Source: Streptomyces sp. CA-210063 | GTDB taxonomy: Bacteria > Actinomycetota > Actinomycetes > Streptomycetales > Streptomycetaceae | Direction of reading: 5' to 3' | Assembly (NCBI RefSeq): GCF_024612015.1 | Contig: NZ_CP102512.1 | Location: 6,076,001-6,140,000, forward strand | Length of the DNA stretch: 64,000 nt | Notes under the pieces: model-generated | Seen by the model: only the letters and a program-made list of their open reading frames with translations | Databases searched by the model: none | Told to the model about the DNA's origin: nothing | Translations under genes and position numbers: made by a program | Shown here: one piece after another, positions 39,750 through 47,820 of the stretch | How the letters are laid out: each line of letters begins with the position of its first letter | Position numbering within the stretch: position 1 is the stretch's first letter

Positions 39750-41882
39750 TTGGAGAGGTTAAAGAGATCCGGTGGCCGTGTGCTGCTGGCGATGGGGTGC
39801 TCCGTGGCAGCGATGGTGGCGACCACGTCCGGCATGGCGCACGCGGCGGAGAACCTGCCGCCGAAGCAGCCGCTCGTGCGGGATCTGAAGACGGGTGGCA
39901 AGGCGTGCGGGGCGGGCGAGGGCAAGGCGTTCCTCGCCGAGTCGCAGCCTCTCGTCAACGCTGTTCTGTACGACACCGACGGAGGGCGCGTCAGCGGTGA
40001 GTTCGAGCTCTGGTGGACGGACGCCGAGGGCACCGAGCAGCGCAGGACCCTCACGACCACCGCGAAGTCGTCGGGCAGCCCGTTCACCTTCGGACTGCCG
40101 TGGGACGACCTTCCCGCGAACACCGTCATCTCATGGCACGTCCGGGCCGACGACGGCACGGCGAAGTCGCCCTGGAGTTCCGAAGGGGGCGGCTCGGCCT
40201 GCGAGTTCGTGTACGACAACGTGAATCCGGCGAAGGCGGAGGTCACGTCCCCCGAGTACCCGCAGGACGTGCTGTGGGTGGACGGAGTGGGCGTGTACGG
40301 CCACTTCAGCATGGACTCGCCCTCCGACGACGTCGTGGCCTACCGCTACGACTTCCTCCGAGGCCCGGGCGGGACCGCCCGGCCGGACGAACCCGGCGGC
40401 TCCGTGACCCTCCCCTTCCTGCCGCTCACCTCGGGCCCCGACACGCTGACGGTACGCGCCATCGACCGCGCCGGCCGGAGCAGTGGCGAGACGTCGTACC
40501 GCTTCTTCGTCAAGTCCGGCCGGGCCCCCGTCGCGCACTGGAAGCTCGGCGACCCGGCGGGTTCCACGACCGCGGCGGCCGAGACCGGTACCGCGGCCGA
40601 CGCCGGCGGTGGCGTGACCTTCGGCGGTCCGGCTCCCACGGGCACGGGCCTCGCCTCCACGGCCACCCTGGACGGCAGCGGCGACGGCTATCTGACGCCG
40701 GACGTCCCGGCCGTCGCCGACCCGCGGAAGACCTTCGCGGTGAGCGCCTGGGCACGGCCCGCGCGGACCGACCGGACCATGACCGTCGCGGGTCAGGACG
40801 CGGACGGGTCCTCGGGCTTCGCCCTCGGTCTGACGGCCCGCGACGAGGCGCCCGTCTGGTCGTTCACCGTGGGCGGTGCCCGCGTGTCGGGCGGTGTACC
40901 CGAGACCGGGGAGTGGGCCCACCTGCTGGGTGTGTACGACGCCGAGACCGGCGAGGCCCAGCTGTATGTCAACGGCGACGCGGTCGGTACGACGGCCGAG
41001 GCCGCACCCGGCGAAGCCGTCGGCGCCTTCCAGATCGGACGCGTCCGTGACGGCGACTCCTACCGTGGCCACTGGCACGGCGGCCTCGGTGACGTCAGGG
41101 TCCACGACCGGGTCGTCGTCCCCGACGAGGCGGCCGAACTGGCCCACCGCACACCGCGGTCGCTCGGCCACTGGTCGCTGGAGGACGCGTCGGACGGCGC
41201 CAGCCCCGACCAGGGCGGCGGTGCGCCGCTGAAGCTGGGTTCCGGTGCGACGATCCATCGCGGCCCGGACGGCTCCTGCCTCCCGGACCTCGACCCCGAC
41301 TGCCCCGTGGTGCCGTACGCGCTCGTCGGTGACGGCCATCTGGCGCTCGACGGCGAGACGGGGCACGCGGCCACGGAGGGGCCCGTCGTCGACACGTCCG
41401 ACAGCTTCTCCATCGGTGTGGTCGTACGCCTCGCGGACGCCGAGCCGACCCGCCCGATGACGGTGCTCTCCCAGGGTGGTGAGCACACCGACGCGTTCAG
41501 GGTCCGCTACGAGCCTTCCACGTACGCCTGGCAACTGCTCATGCCGGTCGCGGACGAGCCCGGCGCCGCCGAGACGGTCGTGGCTCAGCTGGCGATGGCT
41601 GACGGCGGCGAGGGCCAGGGACATCGGATCGCGGTCGTCTACGACGACGCCACCGACAAGATCAAGCTCTACCTGGACGGTGTCATCGACACGGGCGCGA
41701 CCGCCGGGTTCTCCAACGGCTGGCCGAGTTCCGGCCCGCTCCAGGTCGGCCGGGCCCAGGTCGGCGACGGTTGGGGAGAGTACTTCCACGGAGACGTCGA
41801 CGAGGTGCACGCCTTCGCCGGCGCCCTGGACGACAGGGACATCAACCAACTGGGGTCGGGCACGGAGCCCTGCCTCTGCTGA
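39750..41882 (+). CDS. Secreted protein with two LamG/concanavalin-like domains
   Basis: A 710-residue protein from TTG 39750 with GGGGAGGGGACAG upstream. The signal peptide is about residues 1-32 (RVLLAMGCSVAAMVATTSGMAHA). About 35-255 is a beta-rich domain with three cysteines. Two LamG-type jelly-rolls follow (about 260-465 and 470-705), each with KTFAVSAWARP or DSFSIGVVVRL, WAHLLGVYDAETGEAQLYVNG or HRIAVVYDDATDKIKLYLDG, and a QIGRVRDG or QVGRAQVG end. It ends in CLC. Such proteins bind glycans or act as adhesins and wall-associated factors. Its 3' end is followed by the second copy of the 70-bp palindromic element. Confidence 0.88.
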   Translation: MERLKRSGGRVLLAMGCSVAAMVATTSGMAHAAENLPPKQPLVRDLKTGGKACGAGEGKAFLAESQPLVNAVLYDTDGGRVSGEFELWWTDAEGTEQRRTLTTTAKSSGSPFTFGLPWDDLPANTVISWHVRADDGTAKSPWSSEGGGSACEFVYDNVNPAKAEVTSPEYPQDVLWVDGVGVYGHFSMDSPSDDVVAYRYDFLRGPGGTARPDEPGGSVTLPFLPLTSGPDTLTVRAIDRAGRSSGETSYRFFVKSGRAPVAHWKLGDPAGSTTAAAETGTAADAGGGVTFGGPAPTGTGLASTATLDGSGDGYLTPDVPAVADPRKTFAVSAWARPARTDRTMTVAGQDADGSSGFALGLTARDEAPVWSFTVGGARVSGGVPETGEWAHLLGVYDAETGEAQLYVNGDAVGTTAEAAPGEAVGAFQIGRVRDGDSYRGHWHGGLGDVRVHDRVVVPDEAAELAHRTPRSLGHWSLEDASDGASPDQGGGAPLKLGSGATIHRGPDGSCLPDLDPDCPVVPYALVGDGHLALDGETGHAATEGPVVDTSDSFSIGVVVRLADAEPTRPMTVLSQGGEHTDAFRVRYEPSTYAWQLLMPVADEPGAAETVVAQLAMADGGEGQGHRIAVVYDDATDKIKLYLDGVIDTGATAGFSNGWPSSGPLQVGRAQVGDGWGEYFHGDVDEVHAFAGALDDRDINQLGSGTEPCLC

Positions 41883-41899
41883 GTGCCGTTCGCCTATTG

Positions 41900-41969
41900 A
41901 CAAGTGGCGTGAGGGTCCCAGCGACACGCCGTGCAGGCGGCGTGTCGCTGGGACTACGCGCCCACTTGG
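41900..41969. repeat. 70-bp palindromic dispersed element, copy 2 (inverted relative to copy 1)
   Basis: ACAAGTGGCGTGAGG, then the perfect 17-bp stem GTCCCAGCGACACGCCG (41915-41931), loop TGCAGG, CGGCGTGTCGCTGGGAC (41938-41954), then TACGCGCCCACTTGG. The flanks match those of the element at 12721-12790 in reverse complement. The loop keeps the same plus-strand orientation. It lies between convergent genes (LamG ends 41882, DUF397 ends 42001) and may terminate both. Confidence 0.9.
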
Positions 41970-42000
41970 CTTCCTCGTGGCGGCCCCGCTTCCAGGCGCG

Positions 42001-42189
42001 TTACGCGGCGGAGTAGGAGTCGACGAACGCCGTCCACGAGCCGTTCGTGAAGGCGAGTTGTGCGCCCTGGTGGTCCTTGGAGTCGCGGACGTGGACGGTG
42101 GGGGCGGTGGGGGATATGGCTACCTCGACGCACTCAGGGCCTTCGTTGCTGCTGTAGCTGCTCTTGAACCACTTCAGCGTGGGCGTCAT
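42001..42189 (-). CDS. DUF397 family protein
   Basis: A 62-residue canonical DUF397: WFKSSYSSNEGPECVEVAI, TVHVRDSKDHQGAQLAFTNGSWTAFVDSYSAA. It overlaps the XRE gene by 4 bp (ATGA), so the two are translationally coupled. As in the WhiJ-type systems it probably modulates its XRE partner. Confidence 0.92.
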   Translation of the reverse strand: MTPTLKWFKSSYSSNEGPECVEVAISPTAPTVHVRDSKDHQGAQLAFTNGSWTAFVDSYSAA

Positions 42190-42998
42190 GTCTCTTCTCC
42201 CAGTACTTTCTCAATGAACGCCAGCGAATCCCGTGGCGGGAGAGCCTGCGCCCGGATCATTCCATAGTGCGTTTCCAGGGTCTGGACCTCACGTGGATCA
42301 CTGATCAGTCGGCTGAGGAACTGGACCTCCAAGTGCCCCAGCGCCTTGCCGTCCTGGAGTTTCAGCAGCTGAAACGAGCCGCCCATGCCCGCGTGGTCCT
42401 CACGGTCCGTGGGCATCACCTGGATCACCGCGTGTCTTAACTTACCGATCTCCAACAGGCGTTCGAGCTGTCGTCGCAGCACCATTTTGCCCCCGATCGG
42501 CCGTCGAAGTGTCACCTCTTCCTGGACAAAGGTGAGCTGCGGGCGGGGCACGCGCTCGAAGACGGTCTTCCGAGCCATACGCGCGGCGACATGGCGGTCG
42601 ATCTCATCCTCCGTGTAAGGGGGGCGCCGCATCGCGTACAATTCCCGTGTGTACTCCGGGGTTTGCAATAGGCCGTGTATGTGGTGGCTGGCGTAGGCGC
42701 CCAGGTCGACCGCCTCGCCCTCCAACCTCGCCAGATCCCGAACCTTCTTCGGATACCGCGCCCTCTCCACGTCCTCCTTCATCGCCGCGAGTTTCCCGCC
42801 CGCCCCGAGCACCTCGTCCGCCGTGTCCAGGAACTCCGGCTTCGGCGCCCGCCGCCCCCGCTCGACCGACGAGACCATCTCCTCGCCGTACCCGATCGCG
42901 GAACCCAGCTCGGACTGCCGCATTCCCGAAGCCTCGCGCCACGCCTTGATCTGTCGCCCGACCGCCTTCAGTACGGCCGCGGACTCCTCGTCCTCCAT
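42186..42998 (-). CDS. XRE-family regulator, WhiJ/Scr1-type
   Basis: A 270-residue protein. The HTH (about 12-65) is KAVGRQIKAWREASGMRQSELGSAIGYGEEMVSSVERGRR. The DUF5753 part includes YTRELYAMRRPPYTEDEIDRHVAARMARKTVF and QLTFVQEEVTLRRPIGGKMVLRRQLERLLEIG. ATG 42998 is preferred (GGGAG nine bases upstream); ATG 43007 also has a motif but too close. It forms an operon with the DUF397 gene and is divergent from a HATPase, with an inverted repeat between them. This is the second of three such modules in the window. Confidence 0.9.
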   Translation of the reverse strand: MEDEESAAVLKAVGRQIKAWREASGMRQSELGSAIGYGEEMVSSVERGRRAPKPEFLDTADEVLGAGGKLAAMKEDVERARYPKKVRDLARLEGEAVDLGAYASHHIHGLLQTPEYTRELYAMRRPPYTEDEIDRHVAARMARKTVFERVPRPQLTFVQEEVTLRRPIGGKMVLRRQLERLLEIGKLRHAVIQVMPTDREDHAGMGGSFQLLKLQDGKALGHLEVQFLSRLISDPREVQTLETHYGMIRAQALPPRDSLAFIEKVLGEET

Positions 42999-43084
42999 GC
43001 TGCTCATCTCCCGCCTCCCGCCTCCCGCGTACGAGCCGTACGGCCCTCCACGACACCCGGACAGTCACGCCGAGTACCGGGGTC

Positions 43085-43124
43085 GTCACTGTTCAGCGTA
43101 GGAACGAGCGGCCACGCTGAGTGA
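43085..43124. promoter_or_regulatory. Inverted repeat GTCACT..TCAGCGT / ACGCTGA.GTGAC, candidate operator
   Basis: GTCACTGTTCAGCGT (43085-43099) and ACGCTGAGTGAC (43113-43124) form an inverted repeat interrupted by 2 bp in the left arm, around a 14-bp centre. It lies directly before the GTG of the HATPase (43126) and 87 bp upstream of the XRE start, so a bound protein could control both. The 5' leader just left has CCCGCCT repeated three times. Confidence 0.5.
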
Positions 43125-43125
43125 C

Positions 43126-43569
43126 GTGAACCAGGAAACCCTTCGCCAAGTCCCCAGCAGTGCGTACCTCTTCACGGTGCAGTTGTCCGCCACTCGAAGA
43201 GGTGCTCGACTGGCCAGACTGCTCACCGAACGCCAACTCGACGACTGGGGCGTGCCGTTGCAGGGCGCGGCGCAAGTCGTGGCCGAGCTGGCGTCGAACG
43301 CCGTGCTCCACGGGCGGGTACCGGGGCGGGACTTCCGGCTGAGGATCAAGCTCGATCCCGGCCCCGGCAGCAGCCTCCGGATAGAAGTGACCGACGCCCG
43401 AGGTGACCGAATCCCTCGTACCCCCGACCCGGGCGCGACGGACGCGGAGTCGGGCAGGGGCCTGATGCTGGTCGCGGCCTACGCGGACCGCTGGGGCGTC
43501 GACGAGGCGCCCGCGGGCTGCAAGACGGTGTGGGCCGAGTTGACGGTGCTGGGTCGCGGGACTCCGTGA
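43126..43569 (+). CDS. HATPase_c (anti-sigma/histidine-kinase-like ATP-binding) protein
   Basis: A 147-residue GHKL ATPase with N-box QVVAELASNAVLHGR, G1 LRIEVTDARGDRIP and G2 ESGRGLMLVAAYADRWGV. GTG 43126 is almost inside the inverted repeat, so its leader is very short; translation may be leaderless. It is the divergent partner of an XRE-DUF397 operon, the same triad as at 28.4-30.1 kb. Confidence 0.88.
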   Translation: MNQETLRQVPSSAYLFTVQLSATRRGARLARLLTERQLDDWGVPLQGAAQVVAELASNAVLHGRVPGRDFRLRIKLDPGPGSSLRIEVTDARGDRIPRTPDPGATDAESGRGLMLVAAYADRWGVDEAPAGCKTVWAELTVLGRGTP

Positions 43570-43805
43570 TGCGGCAGGTCACGGCGCCAAAGACCAAAGG
43601 AACTTGGGAAAGAAACCGGCCCGGCCCTGCCCCGCCATCCCCGCGCGGTCACCCTCCCGAGTGATCGTGGCGGATCTGGCTGGCGCGCGGGGCCGTCGAT
43701 GGTGCAACGTCTGCCGAGCGACACAACTCCACACATACTTCGGCCCTCGCAGGGACTGGCATCCCGGACGAGGGCCTGACCAATCAGGAAGAAGAGACCT
43801 TCCCC

Positions 43806-44690
43806 ATGGCTGAATCGCAGCCTAGCGCGCCCGCGCGCGCCAAGTCCCCGCATCCCGGATCCGTTCCCGGATCGGGTGTCGAACACGTCAACGAGCGGCA
43901 CGACACGCACTTCACGGTCGTCGGAAACCACCTCGCCCAGCATCCGGAGCTGTCCCTGACGGCGATCGGCCTGGCGACCCACATCCAGTCGCTTCCGAAG
44001 GGCACGCCGGTCGGGATCAAGGCTTTGGCCGCCAAGTTCCGCGAGGGGGAGGTGCGTATCGCTTCGGCCCTGCGGGAGTTGGAGGCGCACGGCTATCTGA
44101 AGCGGTTACGAGAGCGTCTGCCGTCGGGGCGGATCGTGACACGCACGATCTCGTACAACAACCCGCACGCCGAGCAGTCCGGCCGCGAGCCGAAGCCGGT
44201 CGAGGCCGACGACACCGGCGACAAGGAGGGCGACAAGCCCGTCCCGGCCCACCATGAGGTGGACGACGAGGCGGAACCTCGGCCCACCGCCGACTCGCCC
44301 CAGCGCCGCACCGCGGCCCGCCTCCTCGCCGACCTGCGCACGTACGACTCACGCCTCCTGCTGACCGAGCGCGACGTACGCCGCCTCACATCGGCCGTGG
44401 TCACCTGGCTGGAGCGCGGGGTCTCTCCCACAGCCGTACTCCGCGCCCTGACGGAGGGCCTGCCCGAGGAACCGCTCAGGCGCCCGGCGGCCTTCCTCGC
44501 CCATCGCCTCGCCGTCGACCTGCCACCCGCCGTCTCGCCGCCCCGTCCGCCGCTGTCGACCACTACCGCCGCCACGGCCCTGCCTGCCCGGATGCAGAAC
44601 TGCGACGGCTGCGACAGAGGGTTCCGCGCCCACGGCCCGGGCCGCTGCCGCGACTGCCGTCGCCACGCGGCCGAACGGGCGGTGGCATAG
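43806..44690 (+). CDS. Helix-turn-helix protein with C-terminal zinc ribbon
   Basis: A 294-residue protein. Residues about 30-110 form a winged-helix like that of phage or plasmid replication proteins (FTVVGNHLAQHPELSLTAIGLATHIQSLPKGTPVGIKALAAKFREGEVRIASALRELEAHGYLKR), common in Streptomyces accessory regions. Residues about 115-160 are an acidic linker. About 165-235 is helical and 270-292 is a zinc ribbon (CDGCDRGFRAHGPGRCRDCRRH). It is probably a DNA-binding regulator. The 236 bp upstream has no gene I can support. Downstream is the second toxin-antitoxin-like pair. Confidence 0.75.
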   Translation: MAESQPSAPARAKSPHPGSVPGSGVEHVNERHDTHFTVVGNHLAQHPELSLTAIGLATHIQSLPKGTPVGIKALAAKFREGEVRIASALRELEAHGYLKRLRERLPSGRIVTRTISYNNPHAEQSGREPKPVEADDTGDKEGDKPVPAHHEVDDEAEPRPTADSPQRRTAARLLADLRTYDSRLLLTERDVRRLTSAVVTWLERGVSPTAVLRALTEGLPEEPLRRPAAFLAHRLAVDLPPAVSPPRPPLSTTTAATALPARMQNCDGCDRGFRAHGPGRCRDCRRHAAERAVA

Positions 44691-44792
44691 GACATGCGGC
44701 GAGTGAATCAGGTGGCCCGCGCCGTCCCGGCATCGCGCCGGAGCCTCCGCCGGTACCGTACGAGGAGCGAACCACCAGCACCGGAGGTCACC

Positions 44793-45140
44793 GTGAGTGC
44801 TCAGAGCGACGGCCCGTACGGACCGCTGATCCCCATGCCTGAGCTCACTCCGGACGCGCTCCGCGCCGCGGTCACCCGGATCGCGCCGAGCCGTGTCCCG
44901 GCACTCACCCAGCACCTGTTCGAGGCGACGACGAACGCACAGCAGACGCAGAGTCTCGCGCCGCTGCGCGCGTTCGTGCATTCGTGGGCCGTGTTCGTCG
45001 CGATTGAGCGGCACCCGGCGCGCGCTGGGCGCCTGCGTGAGCTGGAGCGGATCGTGGACACGGGTGAACAGGATCCCTCCGAGGCCATCGCCGAGATCCG
45101 GGCGATCCGGGAGGCCGCCGAAGCCGAGGCAGGTCTGTGA
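44793..45140 (+). CDS. DUF6247-like small protein, putative antitoxin
   Basis: A 115-residue protein. GTG 44793 is chosen (CGGAGG five bases upstream). LIPMPELTPDALRAAVTRIAPSRVPALTQHLFEATTNAQQTQSLAPLRAFVHSWAVFVAIERHPARAGRLRELERIVD is helical and aligns with the protein at 30176 over the MPELTxDALRxAV-R core. It overlaps the next gene by 4 bp (GTGA). A regulatory or antitoxin role is inferred from size, order and coupling. Confidence 0.65.
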   Translation: MSAQSDGPYGPLIPMPELTPDALRAAVTRIAPSRVPALTQHLFEATTNAQQTQSLAPLRAFVHSWAVFVAIERHPARAGRLRELERIVDTGEQDPSEAIAEIRAIREAAEAEAGL

Positions 45141-45421
45141 CGGAGTGGGCTCGTGGCCCGGCCACGGACTGGTCCTGGGACTACAACCCCAGCGCCGAGT
45201 ACATCACCGCAGGGCTGCCACCCGGCGTCGTGGCGGAGATCGAGCGGCTCGCCACCGAACTCGCCGCTCTCGGACACGGTTCCGTGCGGGTCGGAAGGCC
45301 CGCCGACCGGGAGGGCGGTCTGCGTGAGTTCGACCTCCTGGGCGGACGGGGCTTCATCAGCTTCCTCGCCGTACCCCGACACGAGTGCGTGTACGTCTGC
45401 GACGTGACGTGGTACGGCTGA
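45137..45421 (+). CDS. Small RelE/ParE-sized protein, putative toxin partner
   Basis: A 94-residue protein with helices (LPPGVVAEIERLATELAALGHGSVRVGRPADREG) then strands LREFDLLGGRGFISFLAVPRHECVYVCDVTWYG. A helix pair followed by a sheet ending in V-x-V-x-x-V is RelE/ParE-like, but the catalytic residues cannot be assigned. It is coupled to the preceding gene. The pair matches the layout at 30176-30753. Confidence 0.55.
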   Translation: MTEWARGPATDWSWDYNPSAEYITAGLPPGVVAEIERLATELAALGHGSVRVGRPADREGGLREFDLLGGRGFISFLAVPRHECVYVCDVTWYG

Positions 45422-45443
45422 CGGGTGTGTGGCCGTTGGTCGG

Positions 45444-45965
45444 TCAGTCGGCCGTCCGGTCGTTCGTGGGGAGGCAGGTCACCAGCAGGACCACGCCGCT
45501 CAGCAGGAACACGCGGAGGGCGGCGTCGAGGCCGTTCCAGTCGTCTGACTGCCACATGACGAACCACTCGCCGCCGATGGCGATGAATCCGGCGCCGAAG
45601 AGGAGGAGGACCATGAGGAGGCCGAGGGTGCTGTAGCGGCGGGCGGTGGGGAAGGCGCGGTTGCCGAGGGCTCTGGCCCAGAAGTAGGTGGCCGCGATGA
45701 GGATCAGGGCGGAGATCGTCTCCCAGATGATGATGAGGACGTAGGCAGCGTCCTGTATGCCCTTCGATTCGATGGCCCGCCACATGAGGTCCTCGTCCTT
45801 GAACGTGGTGTCCATGGCGAAGACATGGCGGACGAACTGCTGGTTCGTGCCGAAGTCGGTGATGTTGCTGAACGCGACGAGCGCCATGTAGAGGGCGACC
45901 GTGCCGACGAGCAGTGTCGAGGCCAGGGGGAGGGGTGAGATGCGGGGGGTCTTTATTTCAGCCAT
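45444..45965 (-). CDS. DUF2165 family membrane protein
   Basis: A 173-residue protein with four membrane segments (about 13-33, 70-92, 105-127, 140-162). VALYMALVAFSNITDFGTNQQFVRHVFAMDTTF is the DUF2165 signature. ATG 45965 is preferred. The family's role is unknown; it is sometimes linked to small-molecule export. It converges with the toxin-like gene and appears monocistronic. Confidence 0.82.
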   Translation of the reverse strand: MAEIKTPRISPLPLASTLLVGTVALYMALVAFSNITDFGTNQQFVRHVFAMDTTFKDEDLMWRAIESKGIQDAAYVLIIIWETISALILIAATYFWARALGNRAFPTARRYSTLGLLMVLLLFGAGFIAIGGEWFVMWQSDDWNGLDAALRVFLLSGVVLLVTCLPTNDRTAD

Positions 45966-46140
45966 GGACCAACTATGTGCGTGAGCATGGATCAACCCCA
46001 GGTGGTTTTCGGCGCGTTGGATCACCATGTGAGGCGCTGATGGCGGAAAACCGAGGATGGCCGGAGATGAGTACGGCCGGAGATACGGCCATGGCCGGGC
46101 CACCGAGGCGGCGACCCGGCCGGAGCAGGGGCCCGGTTGC

Positions 46141-47604
46141 CTACTTCGCGAACCCGAGCCCGAACCGCGCGTCCTGCTCCGGTGCCTTGAGGACGGCCGG
46201 ACCGAACGACGCGATATTCGTCGTGACCAGGCCGTTCTTCGAGCCGCGGAAGAGCCAGACGGCGCCCGAGTCCTGGTACGTGCCGTCCTCCGTGGGCGCG
46301 CCGACGGCCAGGTCGGCGCGGTTGTTGGAGTTCACGTCGAGGAGGGAGACGGACGCGCCGAAGGTGTCGCCGGCCTCGGAGGCGCCGGGGACCCCCGAGT
46401 CGGACTGGTCGAAGGCCTGGGCGCCGGTGCCGGTGAGACCGGCGGCACCGCCCTTCAGCAGCACGATCGACCCGGCGTCCTTGACGGAGCCGATGTCCTC
46501 GCCGGGGACGCCGACCGCGATGTCGGGGTAGCCGTCGCCGGTCACGTCACCGGCGGCGACGGAGTAGCCGAACTGGTCACCGTTCCAGTCGCTGTCGGGC
46601 CCCTCGGACTCGGAGACGCCGGGAACGCCCGCGGTGTTCTGGGTGATCTTCGTGGTGCGGGTGGAGGGCCCGTTCGCGGAGCCGTAGACGACGCGGACGT
46701 TGCCGGCCTCGCCGTTCCTCACCTCCGAGACCTGGCCGACGTCGCGGGCGACGTAGTCCCCGTAGCCGTCCAGGTTCACGTCGGCGACGACGCCGCCGAG
46801 GGTGAAGTGGCCGGTGGACCTCGCGGTCTGGCTCACGCCGGTCGACGTGCCCTTGCGCCACTGCGCCTGGTACGACATCTCCTCGAAGCCGCCCGTGGTG
46901 ATCAGGTCGTCCTTGCCGTCACCGTCCATGTCGCCGACGGTGATGTCCCAGATCTCGTCCTCCTCGTCGTTCGCGAGGGTGGAGGTCTGGGCCGGGGCGC
47001 CGGCGCGGGTGAACGGGCCGAGCTGGATCTGGAGGCCGCCGTCGCCGGTGGTGACGAGGTCGCCCTTGCCGTCACCGTTGAAGTCGCCGTCGACCGCGCG
47101 GTTGACCCGGCCGGTGAACGCGGTGGCCGAGGCCAGGCCGCTCGGGGAGCCCCACAGGATCGCGTCGGCGTCGTCGAAGCCGCCGACCGCGAGATCGGTG
47201 TAGCCGTCGCCGTCGAGGTCGCGCGCGGCGGTCGTCTGGCCGAAGGAGGTGCCCGCCTCGGCGGTCGCCGGCAGCCATGAGGTGGTGCGGGAGATGACCT
47301 GGGGGCGCGCGGTGTCGGCGCCCGCGACGGAGCCGTACACGACCGAGACGTAGCCGGCGCTCTCGGCGCCCGCGACGGTGGCGCGGGGCGCGTTGATCAC
47401 GAGGTCGGCGAAACCGTCGCCGTTGAAGTCGGCGATCGGCGCCGTCGGAACCGCGGCGGCCGGCACGGCGGCGACGAGCGGAGCAGCCAGCAACGCGGCG
47501 GCGACGGCCGCGCATCCCGCGACCGTACGGCTGCGGCTGCTGCTGCGGCTGCTCGTACGGAGGGTGGGGAGGCTGGTCGTGCGACGGCTGTGGCGAAGGG
47601 GCAC
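46141..47604 (-). CDS. Secreted FG-GAP/VCBS-repeat protein
   Basis: A 487-residue protein with signal peptide (about 1-52, SRTVAGCAAVAAALLAAPLVAAVPAAA) and integrin-alpha-like FG-GAP repeats. Each has a calcium-binding loop D-x-N/D-G-D-G-x-x-D: ADFNGDGFADL, RDLDGDGYTDL, GDFNGDGKGDL, GDMDGDGKDDL, ADVNLDGYGDY, GDVTGDGYPDI, LDVNSNNRADL. Seven such units give a seven-bladed propeller. Found in many secreted Streptomyces proteins as a ligand-binding scaffold; the enzyme partner, if any, is unknown. GTG 47604 has GGAG upstream. Divergent from the ADP-ribosylglycohydrolase. Confidence 0.9.
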   Translation of the reverse strand: MPLRHSRRTTSLPTLRTSSRSSSRSRTVAGCAAVAAALLAAPLVAAVPAAAVPTAPIADFNGDGFADLVINAPRATVAGAESAGYVSVVYGSVAGADTARPQVISRTTSWLPATAEAGTSFGQTTAARDLDGDGYTDLAVGGFDDADAILWGSPSGLASATAFTGRVNRAVDGDFNGDGKGDLVTTGDGGLQIQLGPFTRAGAPAQTSTLANDEEDEIWDITVGDMDGDGKDDLITTGGFEEMSYQAQWRKGTSTGVSQTARSTGHFTLGGVVADVNLDGYGDYVARDVGQVSEVRNGEAGNVRVVYGSANGPSTRTTKITQNTAGVPGVSESEGPDSDWNGDQFGYSVAAGDVTGDGYPDIAVGVPGEDIGSVKDAGSIVLLKGGAAGLTGTGAQAFDQSDSGVPGASEAGDTFGASVSLLDVNSNNRADLAVGAPTEDGTYQDSGAVWLFRGSKNGLVTTNIASFGPAVLKAPEQDARFGLGFAK

Positions 47605-47820
47605 GGGTTCTCCAGGAGTTGGACTCGGTTACATCGGCTGTTCACATTCGATCGTTTGACGACCGAGAGTGCCAAACGGTTGTGGTTTACGGGAGAATTG
47701 CGCTCGTCAAGAGCCCTGAACGGACCGTTCCCATTCGATTACAGTGCTGGACTGTCGAGCCGTACGGGCGTACGGATGTACTGACGTACTGACGTGCGGG
47801 TGGGCCGTGAGGAGGCCGGG

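Noticed and set aside
43604..43813. A 69-codon plus-strand frame with WCNVCRATQLHTYFG before the HTH gene
   Set aside because: Codon-position GC bias is poor, there is no ribosome-binding site, and it overlaps the next start; chance frame is more likely.
47761..47795. CTGACGTACTGACG near the ADP-ribosylglycohydrolase as another regulon site
   Set aside because: The halves are direct repeats, not CTGAC-N5-GTCAG inverted repeats, and the gene is unrelated to the catabolic set.
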